DNA of 64,000 bases from Nonomuraea guangzhouensis (GTDB taxonomy: Bacteria; Actinomycetota; Actinomycetes; Streptosporangiales; Streptosporangiaceae), in NCBI RefSeq assembly GCF_019396345.1, contig NZ_JAHKRM010000007.1, positions 62,001 through 126,000 on the forward strand, read 5' to 3'. Under the pieces are notes generated by a model. It was given only the letters and a program-made list of their open reading frames with translations, did no database searches and was not told the origin of the DNA. Below are positions 44,683 through 53,549 of the stretch, piece by piece (the first letter of the stretch is position 1; each line of letters opens with the position of its first letter). The translations under genes were made by a program, and so were the position numbers.

Positions 44683-45351
44683 ATGACCCATCCTCCCTAC
44701 CTGAGCCCCGGTTACCGCAGCACGGTCCTTCGGGCGCCCGCGCAGCCGCCGGTGGCCTTCAAGGACGATCCCGACGCGATCGAGCTGACCGGCCCGGTCT
44801 TCGGCCACCACGAGGTCGGCGCGCTCGACGCCGACCTGACCAGGCAGCACGCCGGGGAGCCGCTCGGCGAGCGCATCTCCGTCACGGGCCGCATACTGGA
44901 CTCCGCCGGCCGGCCGATCCGCGGCACGCTGGTGGAGCTCTGGCAGGCCAACGCCGCCGGCCGCTACGCCCACGAACGCGACCAGCACCCCGCCCCCCTC
45001 GACCCGAACTTCACCGGCGCCGGCCGCTGCCTCACCGACGAGGACGGCCGCTACCGGTTCGTCACGATCAAGCCAGGCGCCTACCCCTGGCGCAACCACC
45101 ACAACGCGTGGCGGCCGGCGCACCTGCATTTCTCCGTGTTCGGGCGGGCGTTCACCGAACGGCTCGTCACCCAGATGTACTTCCCCGGCGACCCGCTGAT
45201 GCCCTTCGACCCGATCCTCCAGTCGGTCCCCGACGAGGCGGCCCGGCAACGGCTCGTCTCGGCCTTCTCCATGGAGCTGACCGAGCCCGAATGGGCGCTG
45301 GGCTACTCCTTCGACATCGTGCTGGGCAGCACCCCGATGGAGTCCTCATGA
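44683..45351 (+). CDS. pcaH: Protocatechuate 3,4-dioxygenase beta subunit
   Basis: A 222-residue iron-binding subunit of the intradiol ring-cleaving dioxygenase that forms 3-carboxy-cis,cis-muconate. The four non-heme iron ligands are visible: Tyr in AAGRYAHE, Tyr in KPGAYPWRNH, and the two His in RPAHLHFSVFG. The N-terminal YLSPGYRSTVLRAPAQP is typical of PcaH. Its stop overlaps the pcaG start by 4 bp (ATGA), securing equal subunit synthesis. Confidence 0.96.
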   Translation: MTHPPYLSPGYRSTVLRAPAQPPVAFKDDPDAIELTGPVFGHHEVGALDADLTRQHAGEPLGERISVTGRILDSAGRPIRGTLVELWQANAAGRYAHERDQHPAPLDPNFTGAGRCLTDEDGRYRFVTIKPGAYPWRNHHNAWRPAHLHFSVFGRAFTERLVTQMYFPGDPLMPFDPILQSVPDEAARQRLVSAFSMELTEPEWALGYSFDIVLGSTPMESS

Positions 45352-45839
45352 AGCTCACCCCTTCGCAGACCGTGGGGCCGTTCTTCAGCCACGCGCTGCC
45401 GTACGAGCATGACTGGGAACTGGTTCCTCCCGGGCACCCGGGCGCGATCACGCTGACCGGGCGCGTCCTGGACGGCGCCGGCGAGCCGGTGCCGGACGCG
45501 TTGCTGGAGCTCTGGCTGGGGCGGGCCGGCGATCGTGGCGCGCTGCTGCGGGGTGATGGGGAGGTGTCCGGGTTCGGGCGCTGCGCCACGGCTCCGGATG
45601 GTTCGTTTAGGTTTCGTACGGTGCGGCCTGAGGGGGCTTACCTGTCGTTGCAGGTGTTCGCCCGGGGGTTGCTGAGGTCGTTGCTGACCCGTGTGTACCT
45701 GGAGGATCGGCCTGATCCGCTGCTGGACGGCTTGGCGCCGGAACGACGGGGGACATTGATCGCGACCGGGTCGGGGGAGCGGTACGAGTTCGACGTGCGG
45801 CTCCAGGGGGATGGGGAGACGGTGTTCCTTGACTTCTGA
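45348..45839 (+). CDS. pcaG: Protocatechuate 3,4-dioxygenase alpha subunit
   Basis: A 163-residue subunit that pairs with PcaH and lacks iron ligands. MKLTPSQTVGPFFSHAL is the standard PcaG N-terminus, and the LTGRVLDGAGEPVPDALLEL strand region matches the intradiol fold. It is shorter than the common 190-200 residues because the segment between the GDRGALLRGDGEV and SGFGR strands is trimmed. The end overlaps pcaB. Confidence 0.93.
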   Translation: MKLTPSQTVGPFFSHALPYEHDWELVPPGHPGAITLTGRVLDGAGEPVPDALLELWLGRAGDRGALLRGDGEVSGFGRCATAPDGSFRFRTVRPEGAYLSLQVFARGLLRSLLTRVYLEDRPDPLLDGLAPERRGTLIATGSGERYEFDVRLQGDGETVFLDF

Positions 45840-47232
45840 CGGGTCTGCTCACGGGCCTTCCGCCGGGGCCGGTGGTGGGTCTGTCGACAGTGGGCTGCTG
45901 GCGCCGGTGCGGGCGGGCACCCGTGTGGAGGCGGCGACCTCGGACGCCGCCTGGCTGCGGGCCATGCTGGACGCCGAGGCGGCGCTGGCCCGCGCCCAGG
46001 GCCGTGCTGGGCTGATCCCCGGCGCGGCGGCCTCGCTGATCGACCGGGTGGCCTCGGGGTTCACCGCCGACCTGCCGGACCTGGCTCAGCGCGCCCGGCA
46101 GGCCGCCAACCCCGTCGTCCCGCTGGTCGCCGACCTGCGAAAAGCTGTTGGCGACAAAGGTGTGGCCGAATTCGTCCATCGGGGGGCTACCAGCCAGGAC
46201 ATCTTCGACACGGCGGCCATGCTGGTCGCCGCGCGTGCCGTCGGCCTGATCACGGCCGATCTGGACACGGTCATGGGCGTGCTCGCCGGGCTGGCGGAAC
46301 GGCACCGCGACACGCTGATGGCGGCTCGCACGCTGGGCCAGCAGGCGGTGCCGACGACGTTCGGGCTGAAGGCGGCCGGCTGGCTGTCCGGCCTCCTGCG
46401 CGCCCGCGACCGTCTGCGCGACCTGCGCCTCCCCGCCCAACTCGGCGGCGCGGCCGGCACCCTCGCCGCCCTCGTCGAAACCGCCCGCTCCACCGACGCC
46501 AAGCCTGCCGGTTCTCCCGGTGGTGGTGCCGGGTCCGTCGGATCGGCCGCCCGCGAGACGGCTCGGGCCGTCGAAGGGGAGAGCGCGCAGGCGCGGGTGC
46601 TCCGGCTCGTCGAGTTGTACGCCGAGGAGCTCGGGCTGGCCGCCCCGCTCGCGCCGTGGCATGCCGAGCGGTCCGTGGTCGCCGAGTTGGGTGCGGCCCT
46701 GGCCGGTACGGCGGGGGCGCTGGGCAAGGTGGCGACCGACGTGATCCTCATGGCTCAGACCGAGGTCGGCGAGGTCGCCGAGTCGTCCCGAGGCAACTCC
46801 TCGGCCATGCCGCAGAAGCGTAACCCCGCCCTGTCGGTGCTGATCCGGTCGGCGGCGCTCCAGGTGCCCGCGTACGCCCAGCTCCTGGGAGCGGCGGGGG
46901 AGCATGAGCGGGCGGCGGGCGCCTGGCAGGCGGAGTGGCTGCCGCTGCGCGAATGCCTGCGGCTGACCGGTGGCGCGGCGGAGACGGCGGCCGAGCTGGT
47001 CGCCGGGCTCCAGGTGTTCCCCGAACGGATGCGTGACAACGCCTGCCTGACCGGCGGGCGCATCGTGTCGGAACGGCTCGCGGTCCACCTCGGCCGCGAC
47101 GCCCTCGACGAGGCGCTGAGCCGTCCGGGACCGCTGGAGGGGCCGGACGAGCTGCTCGACCCCGAGGGTTATCTGGGCGCCGCGCCGGAACTCGTCGACC
47201 GCATCCTCGCCGACTACCGGAAGCGAGCATGA
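45811..47232 (+). CDS. pcaB: 3-carboxy-cis,cis-muconate cycloisomerase
   Basis: A 473-residue enzyme of the fumarase/aspartase superfamily that turns 3-carboxymuconate into 4-carboxymuconolactone. The superfamily signature is SSAMPQKRNP, and HRGATSQDIFDTA carries the substrate-binding loop. A Gly/Ser/Ala-rich insert of about 25 residues (AGSPGGGAGSVGSA region) interrupts the middle domain. The start is uncertain: ATG 45811 gives a 29-bp overlap with pcaG, TTG 45829 an 11-bp overlap. The stop overlaps pcaL by 4 bp. Confidence 0.92.
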   Translation: MGRRCSLTSDGSAHGPSAGAGGGSVDSGLLAPVRAGTRVEAATSDAAWLRAMLDAEAALARAQGRAGLIPGAAASLIDRVASGFTADLPDLAQRARQAANPVVPLVADLRKAVGDKGVAEFVHRGATSQDIFDTAAMLVAARAVGLITADLDTVMGVLAGLAERHRDTLMAARTLGQQAVPTTFGLKAAGWLSGLLRARDRLRDLRLPAQLGGAAGTLAALVETARSTDAKPAGSPGGGAGSVGSAARETARAVEGESAQARVLRLVELYAEELGLAAPLAPWHAERSVVAELGAALAGTAGALGKVATDVILMAQTEVGEVAESSRGNSSAMPQKRNPALSVLIRSAALQVPAYAQLLGAAGEHERAAGAWQAEWLPLRECLRLTGGAAETAAELVAGLQVFPERMRDNACLTGGRIVSERLAVHLGRDALDEALSRPGPLEGPDELLDPEGYLGAAPELVDRILADYRKRA

Positions 47233-48410
47233 GCATGAAGCTGCATCACCGCGTCGACGGTCCCGCCGGAGCGCCGTTGCTGGTGCTCGGGCCGTCGCTC
47301 GGCACCACGCTCGACATCTGGGAGCCGCAGCTGAGCGCGCTCACCGAGACGTGGCGCGTGCTGCGGTACGACCTGCCGGGCCATGGTGGCTCGGCGCCCG
47401 CCGCCTCCGGGCTGACGATCGACGACCTGGCGCGGGCCGTACTCGATCTGGTGGACGACGAGCTGGCGGACGACGACGAGTTCGCGGTCGGCGGGATCTC
47501 GCTCGGCGGCGCCATCGCCACCGCGATCGCCGCAGGAGAGCAGGCAGGGGAGCAGCCAAAGCAGCAGGCAACCCGGCGGACAGGCGAGCGGGCGTCAGGA
47601 CCACGACGCCGGGTGCGGAGTCTGGTGCTGTGCTGTACGTCGGCCCGGTTCGGTGAGCCGGGGCCGTGGCTGGAGCGGGCGGCGCTGGTGCGTGCCTCCG
47701 GTGTGGCCCAGCTCGCGCCGGCCCTGGCGGCCCGCTGGTTCACCGCCGGCTACGACGGCCGCTGGGTGACGGACATGCTGGACGGCGTGGACGCCGAGTC
47801 GTACGCCGCCTGCTGCGAGGCCCTCGCGTCCTGCGACCTGATCGGACGCCTGCCCGCCATCACCGCCCCCACCCTGATCGTCGCCGGGGCCGACGACCCG
47901 GCCACCCCGCTCGGCCAGGCTCTCACGCTGGCCCAGGGCATCCCGGGGGCGCTGCTGCGCGTGGTGCCCGGTGCGGCGCACCTGGCCAGTGTGGAGCGGG
48001 CCGACGCCGTCACGCCCGCGATCGTCCAGCACCTGGGCGGCGATTCGAGTCACGCGGCGGGGATGCGTACCCGGCGTGAGGTGCTCGGCGATGCCCACGT
48101 CGACCGCGCCGTCGCCGCCACCACCGGCTTCACCCGCGACTTCCAGCACCTCATCACCCGCTACGCCTGGGACGAGATCTGGAACCGCCCCGGCCTCGAC
48201 CGCCGTACCCGCAGCTGCGTCACCCTCACCGCGCTGGTCGCCCGCGGCCACCTGGACGAGCTGGCCATGCACGTGCGCGCGGCTCTGCGCAACGGCCTGA
48301 CGCCCGACGAGATCGGCGAGGTGCTGCTGCAGACGGCGATCTACTGCGGGGTCCCGGCCGCCAACGCCGCCTTCGCCGTCGCCCAGCGCGTCCTGACCGA
48401 AGAAGCCTGA
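47229..48410 (+). CDS. pcaL: Fused 3-oxoadipate enol-lactonase / 4-carboxymuconolactone decarboxylase
   Basis: A 393-residue fusion doing two successive steps that end in 3-oxoadipate. Residues 1-265 are the PcaD alpha/beta-hydrolase with the nucleophile in GGISLGGAIA and the His in PGAAHLASVE; residues 275-393 are the PcaC decarboxylase with RYAWDEIWNRPGLDRRTRS and HVRAALRNGLTPDEI. Such PcaL fusions are typical of actinomycetes. A charged insert rich in Gln, Arg and Glu (about residues 101-126) splits the hydrolase after the nucleophile elbow. It ends the operon; pcaIJF are not in the window. Confidence 0.95.
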   Translation: MSMKLHHRVDGPAGAPLLVLGPSLGTTLDIWEPQLSALTETWRVLRYDLPGHGGSAPAASGLTIDDLARAVLDLVDDELADDDEFAVGGISLGGAIATAIAAGEQAGEQPKQQATRRTGERASGPRRRVRSLVLCCTSARFGEPGPWLERAALVRASGVAQLAPALAARWFTAGYDGRWVTDMLDGVDAESYAACCEALASCDLIGRLPAITAPTLIVAGADDPATPLGQALTLAQGIPGALLRVVPGAAHLASVERADAVTPAIVQHLGGDSSHAAGMRTRREVLGDAHVDRAVAATTGFTRDFQHLITRYAWDEIWNRPGLDRRTRSCVTLTALVARGHLDELAMHVRAALRNGLTPDEIGEVLLQTAIYCGVPAANAAFAVAQRVLTEEA

Positions 48411-48446
48411 AGGCTGCAACGGATTTGCAATGCCGCTTGGCAGCAT

Positions 48447-48471
48447 CTTGAGCGAAATTGTCCGGCTCAAG
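48447..48471. promoter_or_regulatory. Inverted repeat before the class II precursor
   Basis: CTTGAGC and GCTCAAG are perfect 7-bp arms around an 11-nt spacer, ending directly at the AAAAGGA ribosome binding site of the precursor. It could be an operator for the cluster SARP or an mRNA hairpin that limits translation. Confidence 0.5.
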
Positions 48472-48486
48472 AAAAGGATCGATCTC

Positions 48487-48735
48487 ATGCCCAAACTGAC
48501 CCAGGAGCAGGCCGACCGGATCGTGGCCGGCTGGCGAAGCGGCACCGAGCTCGTCGAAGGCTGGGAGAACCCGGCCGGCCCGCTGTTCGCCAGCGGTGAG
48601 TACGCGGAAGCGGACATCACCCTCGAATCCATCCTCGCCGCGTCGGGCTGCAACCCGCCGCCTCCGCCCCCCGACCAGACCGTGGGCGGCTGCGGCACGG
48701 CGTGTACGGCCTCCGCCGGACGCTTGTGCTGCTGA
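48487..48735 (+). CDS. Class II lanthipeptide precursor, Cys-rich with oligoproline
   Basis: An 82-residue precursor placed 6 bp before LanM. The acidic helical leader (residues 1-54) ends ILAASG. A PPPPPP stretch (57-62) follows, then DQTVGG, a double-glycine cleavage-type motif at 67-68. The last 14 residues, CGTACTASAGRLCC, hold four Cys, two Thr and one Ser. If cleavage follows GG, this is the core; if it follows residue 54, a 28-residue core includes the prolines. With more Cys than Ser/Thr, some Cys must stay free or form disulfides. ATG 48487 has an AAAAGGA site 8 nt upstream. I do not recognise a close known relative. Confidence 0.85.
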   Translation: MPKLTQEQADRIVAGWRSGTELVEGWENPAGPLFASGEYAEADITLESILAASGCNPPPPPPDQTVGGCGTACTASAGRLCC

Positions 48736-48741
48736 CCTGAC

Positions 48742-51639
48742 ATGGGGGAGTACACCGTAAGCGACACCGTGCTGGACCGCCTGCTCGAACCATCACTGGA
48801 GCGGCTGGCGGCCCGGCTCGGGTCCGTCGCGGGCCTGGCGGAGACGGAACGCCGGGCCGTGCACGCGGGCGCCGCCAAGGCGCTGCTGGACACCGTGCGC
48901 CTGAGGACCAACCGAGTGCTGCTCCTGGAGCTGAACGCGGCCAGGATCACCGGCAGGCTCACGGGCGACGACCCGGAGGCCAGGTGGCGGGACTGGGAGT
49001 CCCAGGCGGCGAACCAGGAGTTCTGGGAGTCACTGGGCGCCCACTACCCGACCCTGATCCCGCGCCTGCGCCGGCTGATCGGCAACAGGTGCGCGGCGGC
49101 GATGAGCCTGGCCCGCCGCTTCGCCGCGGACCGGCCCTTGGTCACCACGCTGCTCCGGCCGTTCGAGGGGGATGAGCCGGGGGAGCTGGTGAGCGTCGAG
49201 TTCGGCGCTGGGGACAGCCATCGCGGCGGGCAGAGTGTGGCGATCCTGAGCTGCGCCGCGGGCAAGGTCGTCTACAAGCCGCGATCCGTCGCCGTGGATC
49301 TCGCCGTGACGCGGCTGCTGAGCCGGCTGCTCGACGACGAGCCCGCCGACACGCGGATCAGGGTCCCCGACGTGGTGAACGGCGACGGTTACGGCTGGGC
49401 AGAGCACGTCGCCCACCGCTACTGCGCCGACGAAGAGGAACTGCGCTGCTTCTACCGCAACCTCGGGCACTGGCTGGCCGTGATGCGGCTGGTCGGCGGC
49501 ACCGACCTGCACGCCGAGAACCTGATCGCCGCGGGCCCGATCCCGACCGTCGTGGACTGCGAGACGCTGTTCACGCCCCAGTCGCCGGCCCGCGAGTCCG
49601 GGTACGGGCTCGCGGCGGACCGGGCGGGCAGGCTGATCGGCGGCTCGGTGCTGGGCACCGGGCTGCTGCCGGGCCGGGGACTGGCGCTCGGCTGGCGCGG
49701 CGTCGACATGTCGGCCATCGGCTCGCTGCCCGGCCAGCAACCGGTCACGGAGCTGCCCGTCATCCTCGGCGTCGGGACCGACGAGGCGCGGATCGGCCTC
49801 GCGCCCGTACGCGTCCCGCTCTCGCTCAACCACCCGAGCCCGGAACCCGTGCTCATCAAGCACTGGGACCTGGTGGTGGACGGGTTCGCGCGGCTCACCA
49901 GGCGGCTCAGGAAGATCGACGAGGGCGGCGAGCTGCAGGGGTGGCTTGAGGAGTTCGCCGACCTGCCGATCCGGGTGGTGCTCAGGTCCACCGAGAGCTA
50001 CGCCGAGCTGCAGCGGATGCTCTGGCACCCGCAGGCGCTGCACGACGAGCCCACCGCCCGGCGGCGCGCGGCGGACCTGCTCGCCAAGCAGGCGGCCAAC
50101 GCGCCCGGCCGGCCGGACGACCCCGTGGTGATCGAGGCGGAGGTCGAGGAGCTGCTGGACGGCGACGTGCCGTTCTTCGCCACCACGCCGCGCCGCGGCC
50201 GGCTCGCCGGGCCGCGTGGCACCTTGTGGGGTCCTGCCCAGGACCTGATCGCCGGAACACTGAGCCGGTGGCGGTCGGCCGACCTCGCTCTGGAGCGGCA
50301 GGTGATCCAGTCCGCCCTGGTCAGCGCGTACCTGAACGAGGGCGGCGTGCCCACCCAGCGGCGCCTGCTCCCGGCTCGCCTGGACACCGACCGCCTGGAC
50401 CGCAGGCGGCGGGCGCTGGCGGCCGGCATCATGCGGTCGCTGTCCGACGCCGCTGTGCGCGCCGAGGACGGCACGGTCACGTGGATCGCGCCGGTGCTCA
50501 ACCCGACCGGATGGGCGGTGATGCCGCTCGGCCTCGACATGTACGGCGGGGCGGCGGGCATCGCCGCGCTGCTGGCCGGCTACCTGCGCGAGATGGAGGC
50601 GGGCCGGGCCGACCCGGTGCCGGACGTGGGGCCACTGCTGGACGACGTGCTGCGTACCGTGCGGATGGCGGAGGAGCAGTGGGCGAAGAAACGGGGCGAG
50701 ATAAAGGTCCGACGGCCCGCGCCCGCCGGCGGCTACCTCGGCCTCGCGTCGCGGATCTGGGGGTGGCTGCTGCTGGTCCGGCTCGGGGTGATCGAGCCGG
50801 CCGAGGCGTTCTCGCGATCGGCGGACGTCGTACGCGAGCTGCCCGCGGCCCTGGACTCCGAGCCGTCACTCGACCTGGTGAGCGGCATGGCGGGAGCGGT
50901 GGTGCCGCTGCTGCGGCTCCACGAGAGCGCGGGCGACGCCGACGCGGGGAAGCTGGCCGGGGAGATCGGCCGCAAGCTGGTGTCGGCGGCCCGCGTACGC
51001 GGCGACACCGCGTGCTGGACGATCGACGGCTTCCCGGACGGGATCGGCGGCCTGGCGCACGGGGCGACCGGCATCGGCTGGGCGCTGGACCGGCTGGCGG
51101 CGGCCACCGGCGACACCGATTGCGCCACCCTCGCCGAGGCCGCCTTCGCCTACGAGGAGACCCTGTACGTCCCGGAGACCGGAAGCTGGCGCGACCTGCG
51201 CGGGCCGGACCAGATCGGGGCGGCGTGGTGCCACGGCTCCGTCGGGATCGCGGCCGTCGCGGCCGACCGGCTCATGTCCGGCCGCGGCGACCCGGAACGG
51301 CTGCGTGACCTGCTGCGGCGCGCGGCGCAGGCCAGCCAGGCCGACGGCATCGGCTGGAACCACACCCTGTGCCACGGCGACTTCGGCGCCTGGGAGGTGC
51401 TGGACCTCGCCGTCACCGCCGGGCTCGGCGCGGGCGGGCTGGACCGGTCCCGGCTGGAGGCCCACCTGATCGGCAGCGTCGAGGAGCACGGGCCGGTCAG
51501 CGGGTTCGCGCGGGACGCCTTCGTCCCGGGGCTGATGCCGGGCCTCGGCGGGGTCGCGTACCAGTTGCTCCGCATGCATCCCGAATGCACGCTGCCGTCG
51601 GTGCTGCTGCCCGATCCCGGGCCGGTGCAGGCGTCTTGA
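48742..51639 (+). CDS. Class II lanthipeptide synthetase LanM
   Basis: A 965-residue bifunctional enzyme that dehydrates Ser/Thr through phosphorylation and elimination, then forms thioether rings. The N-terminal DUF4135 dehydratase domain (about 80-560) contains VVYKPRSVAVD, GGTDLHAENLIAA and VVDCETLF, the lipid-kinase-like active site. The C-terminal LanC cyclase domain (about 590-950) has GLAHGATGIGWAL and an intact zinc site, Cys830 in WCHGS plus Cys877-His878 in LCHGD. The length is normal for LanM. The stop overlaps the transporter by 4 bp if TTG is used. Confidence 0.96.
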   Translation: MGEYTVSDTVLDRLLEPSLERLAARLGSVAGLAETERRAVHAGAAKALLDTVRLRTNRVLLLELNAARITGRLTGDDPEARWRDWESQAANQEFWESLGAHYPTLIPRLRRLIGNRCAAAMSLARRFAADRPLVTTLLRPFEGDEPGELVSVEFGAGDSHRGGQSVAILSCAAGKVVYKPRSVAVDLAVTRLLSRLLDDEPADTRIRVPDVVNGDGYGWAEHVAHRYCADEEELRCFYRNLGHWLAVMRLVGGTDLHAENLIAAGPIPTVVDCETLFTPQSPARESGYGLAADRAGRLIGGSVLGTGLLPGRGLALGWRGVDMSAIGSLPGQQPVTELPVILGVGTDEARIGLAPVRVPLSLNHPSPEPVLIKHWDLVVDGFARLTRRLRKIDEGGELQGWLEEFADLPIRVVLRSTESYAELQRMLWHPQALHDEPTARRRAADLLAKQAANAPGRPDDPVVIEAEVEELLDGDVPFFATTPRRGRLAGPRGTLWGPAQDLIAGTLSRWRSADLALERQVIQSALVSAYLNEGGVPTQRRLLPARLDTDRLDRRRRALAAGIMRSLSDAAVRAEDGTVTWIAPVLNPTGWAVMPLGLDMYGGAAGIAALLAGYLREMEAGRADPVPDVGPLLDDVLRTVRMAEEQWAKKRGEIKVRRPAPAGGYLGLASRIWGWLLLVRLGVIEPAEAFSRSADVVRELPAALDSEPSLDLVSGMAGAVVPLLRLHESAGDADAGKLAGEIGRKLVSAARVRGDTACWTIDGFPDGIGGLAHGATGIGWALDRLAAATGDTDCATLAEAAFAYEETLYVPETGSWRDLRGPDQIGAAWCHGSVGIAAVAADRLMSGRGDPERLRDLLRRAAQASQADGIGWNHTLCHGDFGAWEVLDLAVTAGLGAGGLDRSRLEAHLIGSVEEHGPVSGFARDAFVPGLMPGLGGVAYQLLRMHPECTLPSVLLPDPGPVQAS

Positions 51640-53549
51640 GCGCATCCGCCGACGCTCAGATGGTGTCGCCGTACTGGCAGCTCGACGACGCCGGGGACCT
51701 GGGCTTTTGGCGGATGTGCCGGCGGCTGCCGGCCACCAGCCGGGTGGTGCTCACGATCGTGGCGCGGGCGGCGCCCCGGCAGGCCGTCACGGTCGTGCTG
51801 CTCCAGCTCGTGTCGGGCGCCGCCACGGCCTTCGGCCTGCTCGCCACCACGGGGGCGCTGGAACGGCTGCTCGCCGCCGGCCCCACCGTGGAGGTGGTGG
51901 CGGCCGCGCTGCCCATGATCGTGCTCGTCGCGGGGGCGTACGTGCTGCGGGGCGCGGTCGAGACGGCCATCGCGGCCGCGTACGCCCGGCTGACGCCCGC
52001 GGTGCGCCGGATGGCGGAGGGTGAGCTGTTCGCGGCCGGGCTCCGCGTGGAGCTGGCCGCCTACGACGACGCCGGTTTCTACGACCGGATGCAGCGGGCG
52101 CGCGACCGCGGCCTGTTCCACCTCGCGCGGGCCGTGGACAACCTGGTCGACCTCATCGGCGCGGTGCTGTCGTTCGCAGCCGCGGTCACCGGCCTGGCCG
52201 TCCTGCACGCCGCGCTGCTGCCGGTGCTGGTGCTGGGCGTGTTCCCGGCGGCCTGGACGGTGCAGCGCTCGGCCCGGCTGGCGTACGCGCACATGACCCG
52301 CACGGTCACCCTGAACCGCCGGGTCCAGATGATCACCGAGCTGGGCACGCAGCGCGAGCCGGCCCCGGAGATCCGCGCCTGCCAGGCCCAGGACTTCCTG
52401 CTGCGGGAGTACGCCGAGGTGGCCGACCCCCTGCGCGACCAGGAGGTACGCGTACAGACCAGCCACGTGCGCGTGGGCACCGTCGGCCGGGCGCTCACCG
52501 GGCTCATGGCCGGCATCACGTTCACCGTGCTCGGCCTGCTGCTCCAGGCGGGCTGGATCCCGCTGGCGGTGGCCGGCGGGGCGGTGATAGCCGTGCGGAC
52601 CGCGAACGCCGCGCTCAGCCGGCTGGTCCACTCGGCGCACCAGCTGCTGGAGCAGGGCATGTACGTGGCCGACTACCAGGAGTTCGTCGACGACGCCGCC
52701 TCCAGGAGCCCCGCGGCGGCCACCCGGCCGGCGCCCGCCGCGCCGCAGGTGATCACGCTGAGCGGCGTCGAGTTCGGCTACCCGGGCGGCACCGGCGACG
52801 CGCTGCGCGGCATCGACCTCACCGTCCGCGCGGGCCAGACCATCGCCCTGGTCGGTGAGAACGGCTCCGGCAAGACCACGCTCGCCAAGATCATGGCGGG
52901 CCTCTACGAGCCCACGGGCGGGCAGGTGAACTGGGACGGCGTGGACATCCGCGAGCTGGACCCGCACAGCGTCGGTGACCGGATCATGATGGTGCTCCAG
53001 GACCCGATCCGATGGCCGCACACCGCCCGCGCCAACGTCAGAGCCGGTCGCCACGACCGCGACGACCCCGGCGACCTGGCGCTGCGTGCCGCCGCCGAGC
53101 TGGCGGGCGCCGACACCGTGGTCGCGGACCTGCCCCACGGCTGGGAGACGCTGCTGTCGAAGTACTTCCGCGGCGGCCGGGAACTGTCGGGCGGGCAGTG
53201 GCAGCGGCTGGCCGTCGCCCGCGGCGTCTTCCGCGACGCGCCCGTGCTGATCTGGGACGAGCCGACCGCGCCGCTGGACGCCAAGGCCGAGTTCGCGGTG
53301 TACGAGTCGCTGCGCCGCCTGGCCACCGGCCGGATCGTCATCCTGATCACGCACCGGCTGGCCAGCGTACGCAACTCCGACCGGATCTACCTCCTGCACG
53401 AGGGCGAGCTGGTCGAGCAGGGGACGCACGACGAGCTGCTCGCCCGATCCGGCCGGTATGCGGAGCTGTACGAGCTGCAGGCCCGCATGTACGCCGACGA
53501 ACTCCCCCTCAACGGCGGCCGGGCTCGGGGCAGCGGCTCCGGCCGTTGA
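51636..53549 (+). CDS. ABC exporter of the class II lanthipeptide cluster
   Basis: A half-transporter of about 637 residues. The membrane domain covers about 40-345. The ATPase has GENGSGKTTLAKI (Walker A), a Q-loop in MMVLQDPI, the signature LSGGQWQRLAVARG and Walker B VLIWDEPTAPLD. There is no N-terminal C39 peptidase domain, so unlike usual class II LanT proteins it cannot remove the leader. The start is uncertain: TTG 51636 overlaps the LanM stop; ATG 51660 and GTG 51663 are alternatives. The 3' end overlaps the convergent regulator by 41 bp. Confidence 0.92.
   Translation: MSASADAQMVSPYWQLDDAGDLGFWRMCRRLPATSRVVLTIVARAAPRQAVTVVLLQLVSGAATAFGLLATTGALERLLAAGPTVEVVAAALPMIVLVAGAYVLRGAVETAIAAAYARLTPAVRRMAEGELFAAGLRVELAAYDDAGFYDRMQRARDRGLFHLARAVDNLVDLIGAVLSFAAAVTGLAVLHAALLPVLVLGVFPAAWTVQRSARLAYAHMTRTVTLNRRVQMITELGTQREPAPEIRACQAQDFLLREYAEVADPLRDQEVRVQTSHVRVGTVGRALTGLMAGITFTVLGLLLQAGWIPLAVAGGAVIAVRTANAALSRLVHSAHQLLEQGMYVADYQEFVDDAASRSPAAATRPAPAAPQVITLSGVEFGYPGGTGDALRGIDLTVRAGQTIALVGENGSGKTTLAKIMAGLYEPTGGQVNWDGVDIRELDPHSVGDRIMMVLQDPIRWPHTARANVRAGRHDRDDPGDLALRAAAELAGADTVVADLPHGWETLLSKYFRGGRELSGGQWQRLAVARGVFRDAPVLIWDEPTAPLDAKAEFAVYESLRRLATGRIVILITHRLASVRNSDRIYLLHEGELVEQGTHDELLARSGRYAELYELQARMYADELPLNGGRARGSGSGR

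Noticed and set aside
48430..48486. Upstream in-frame start for the class II precursor
   Set aside because: It would cover the inverted repeat and the AAAAGGA site; the ATG at 48487 has proper spacing and gives a normal leader.
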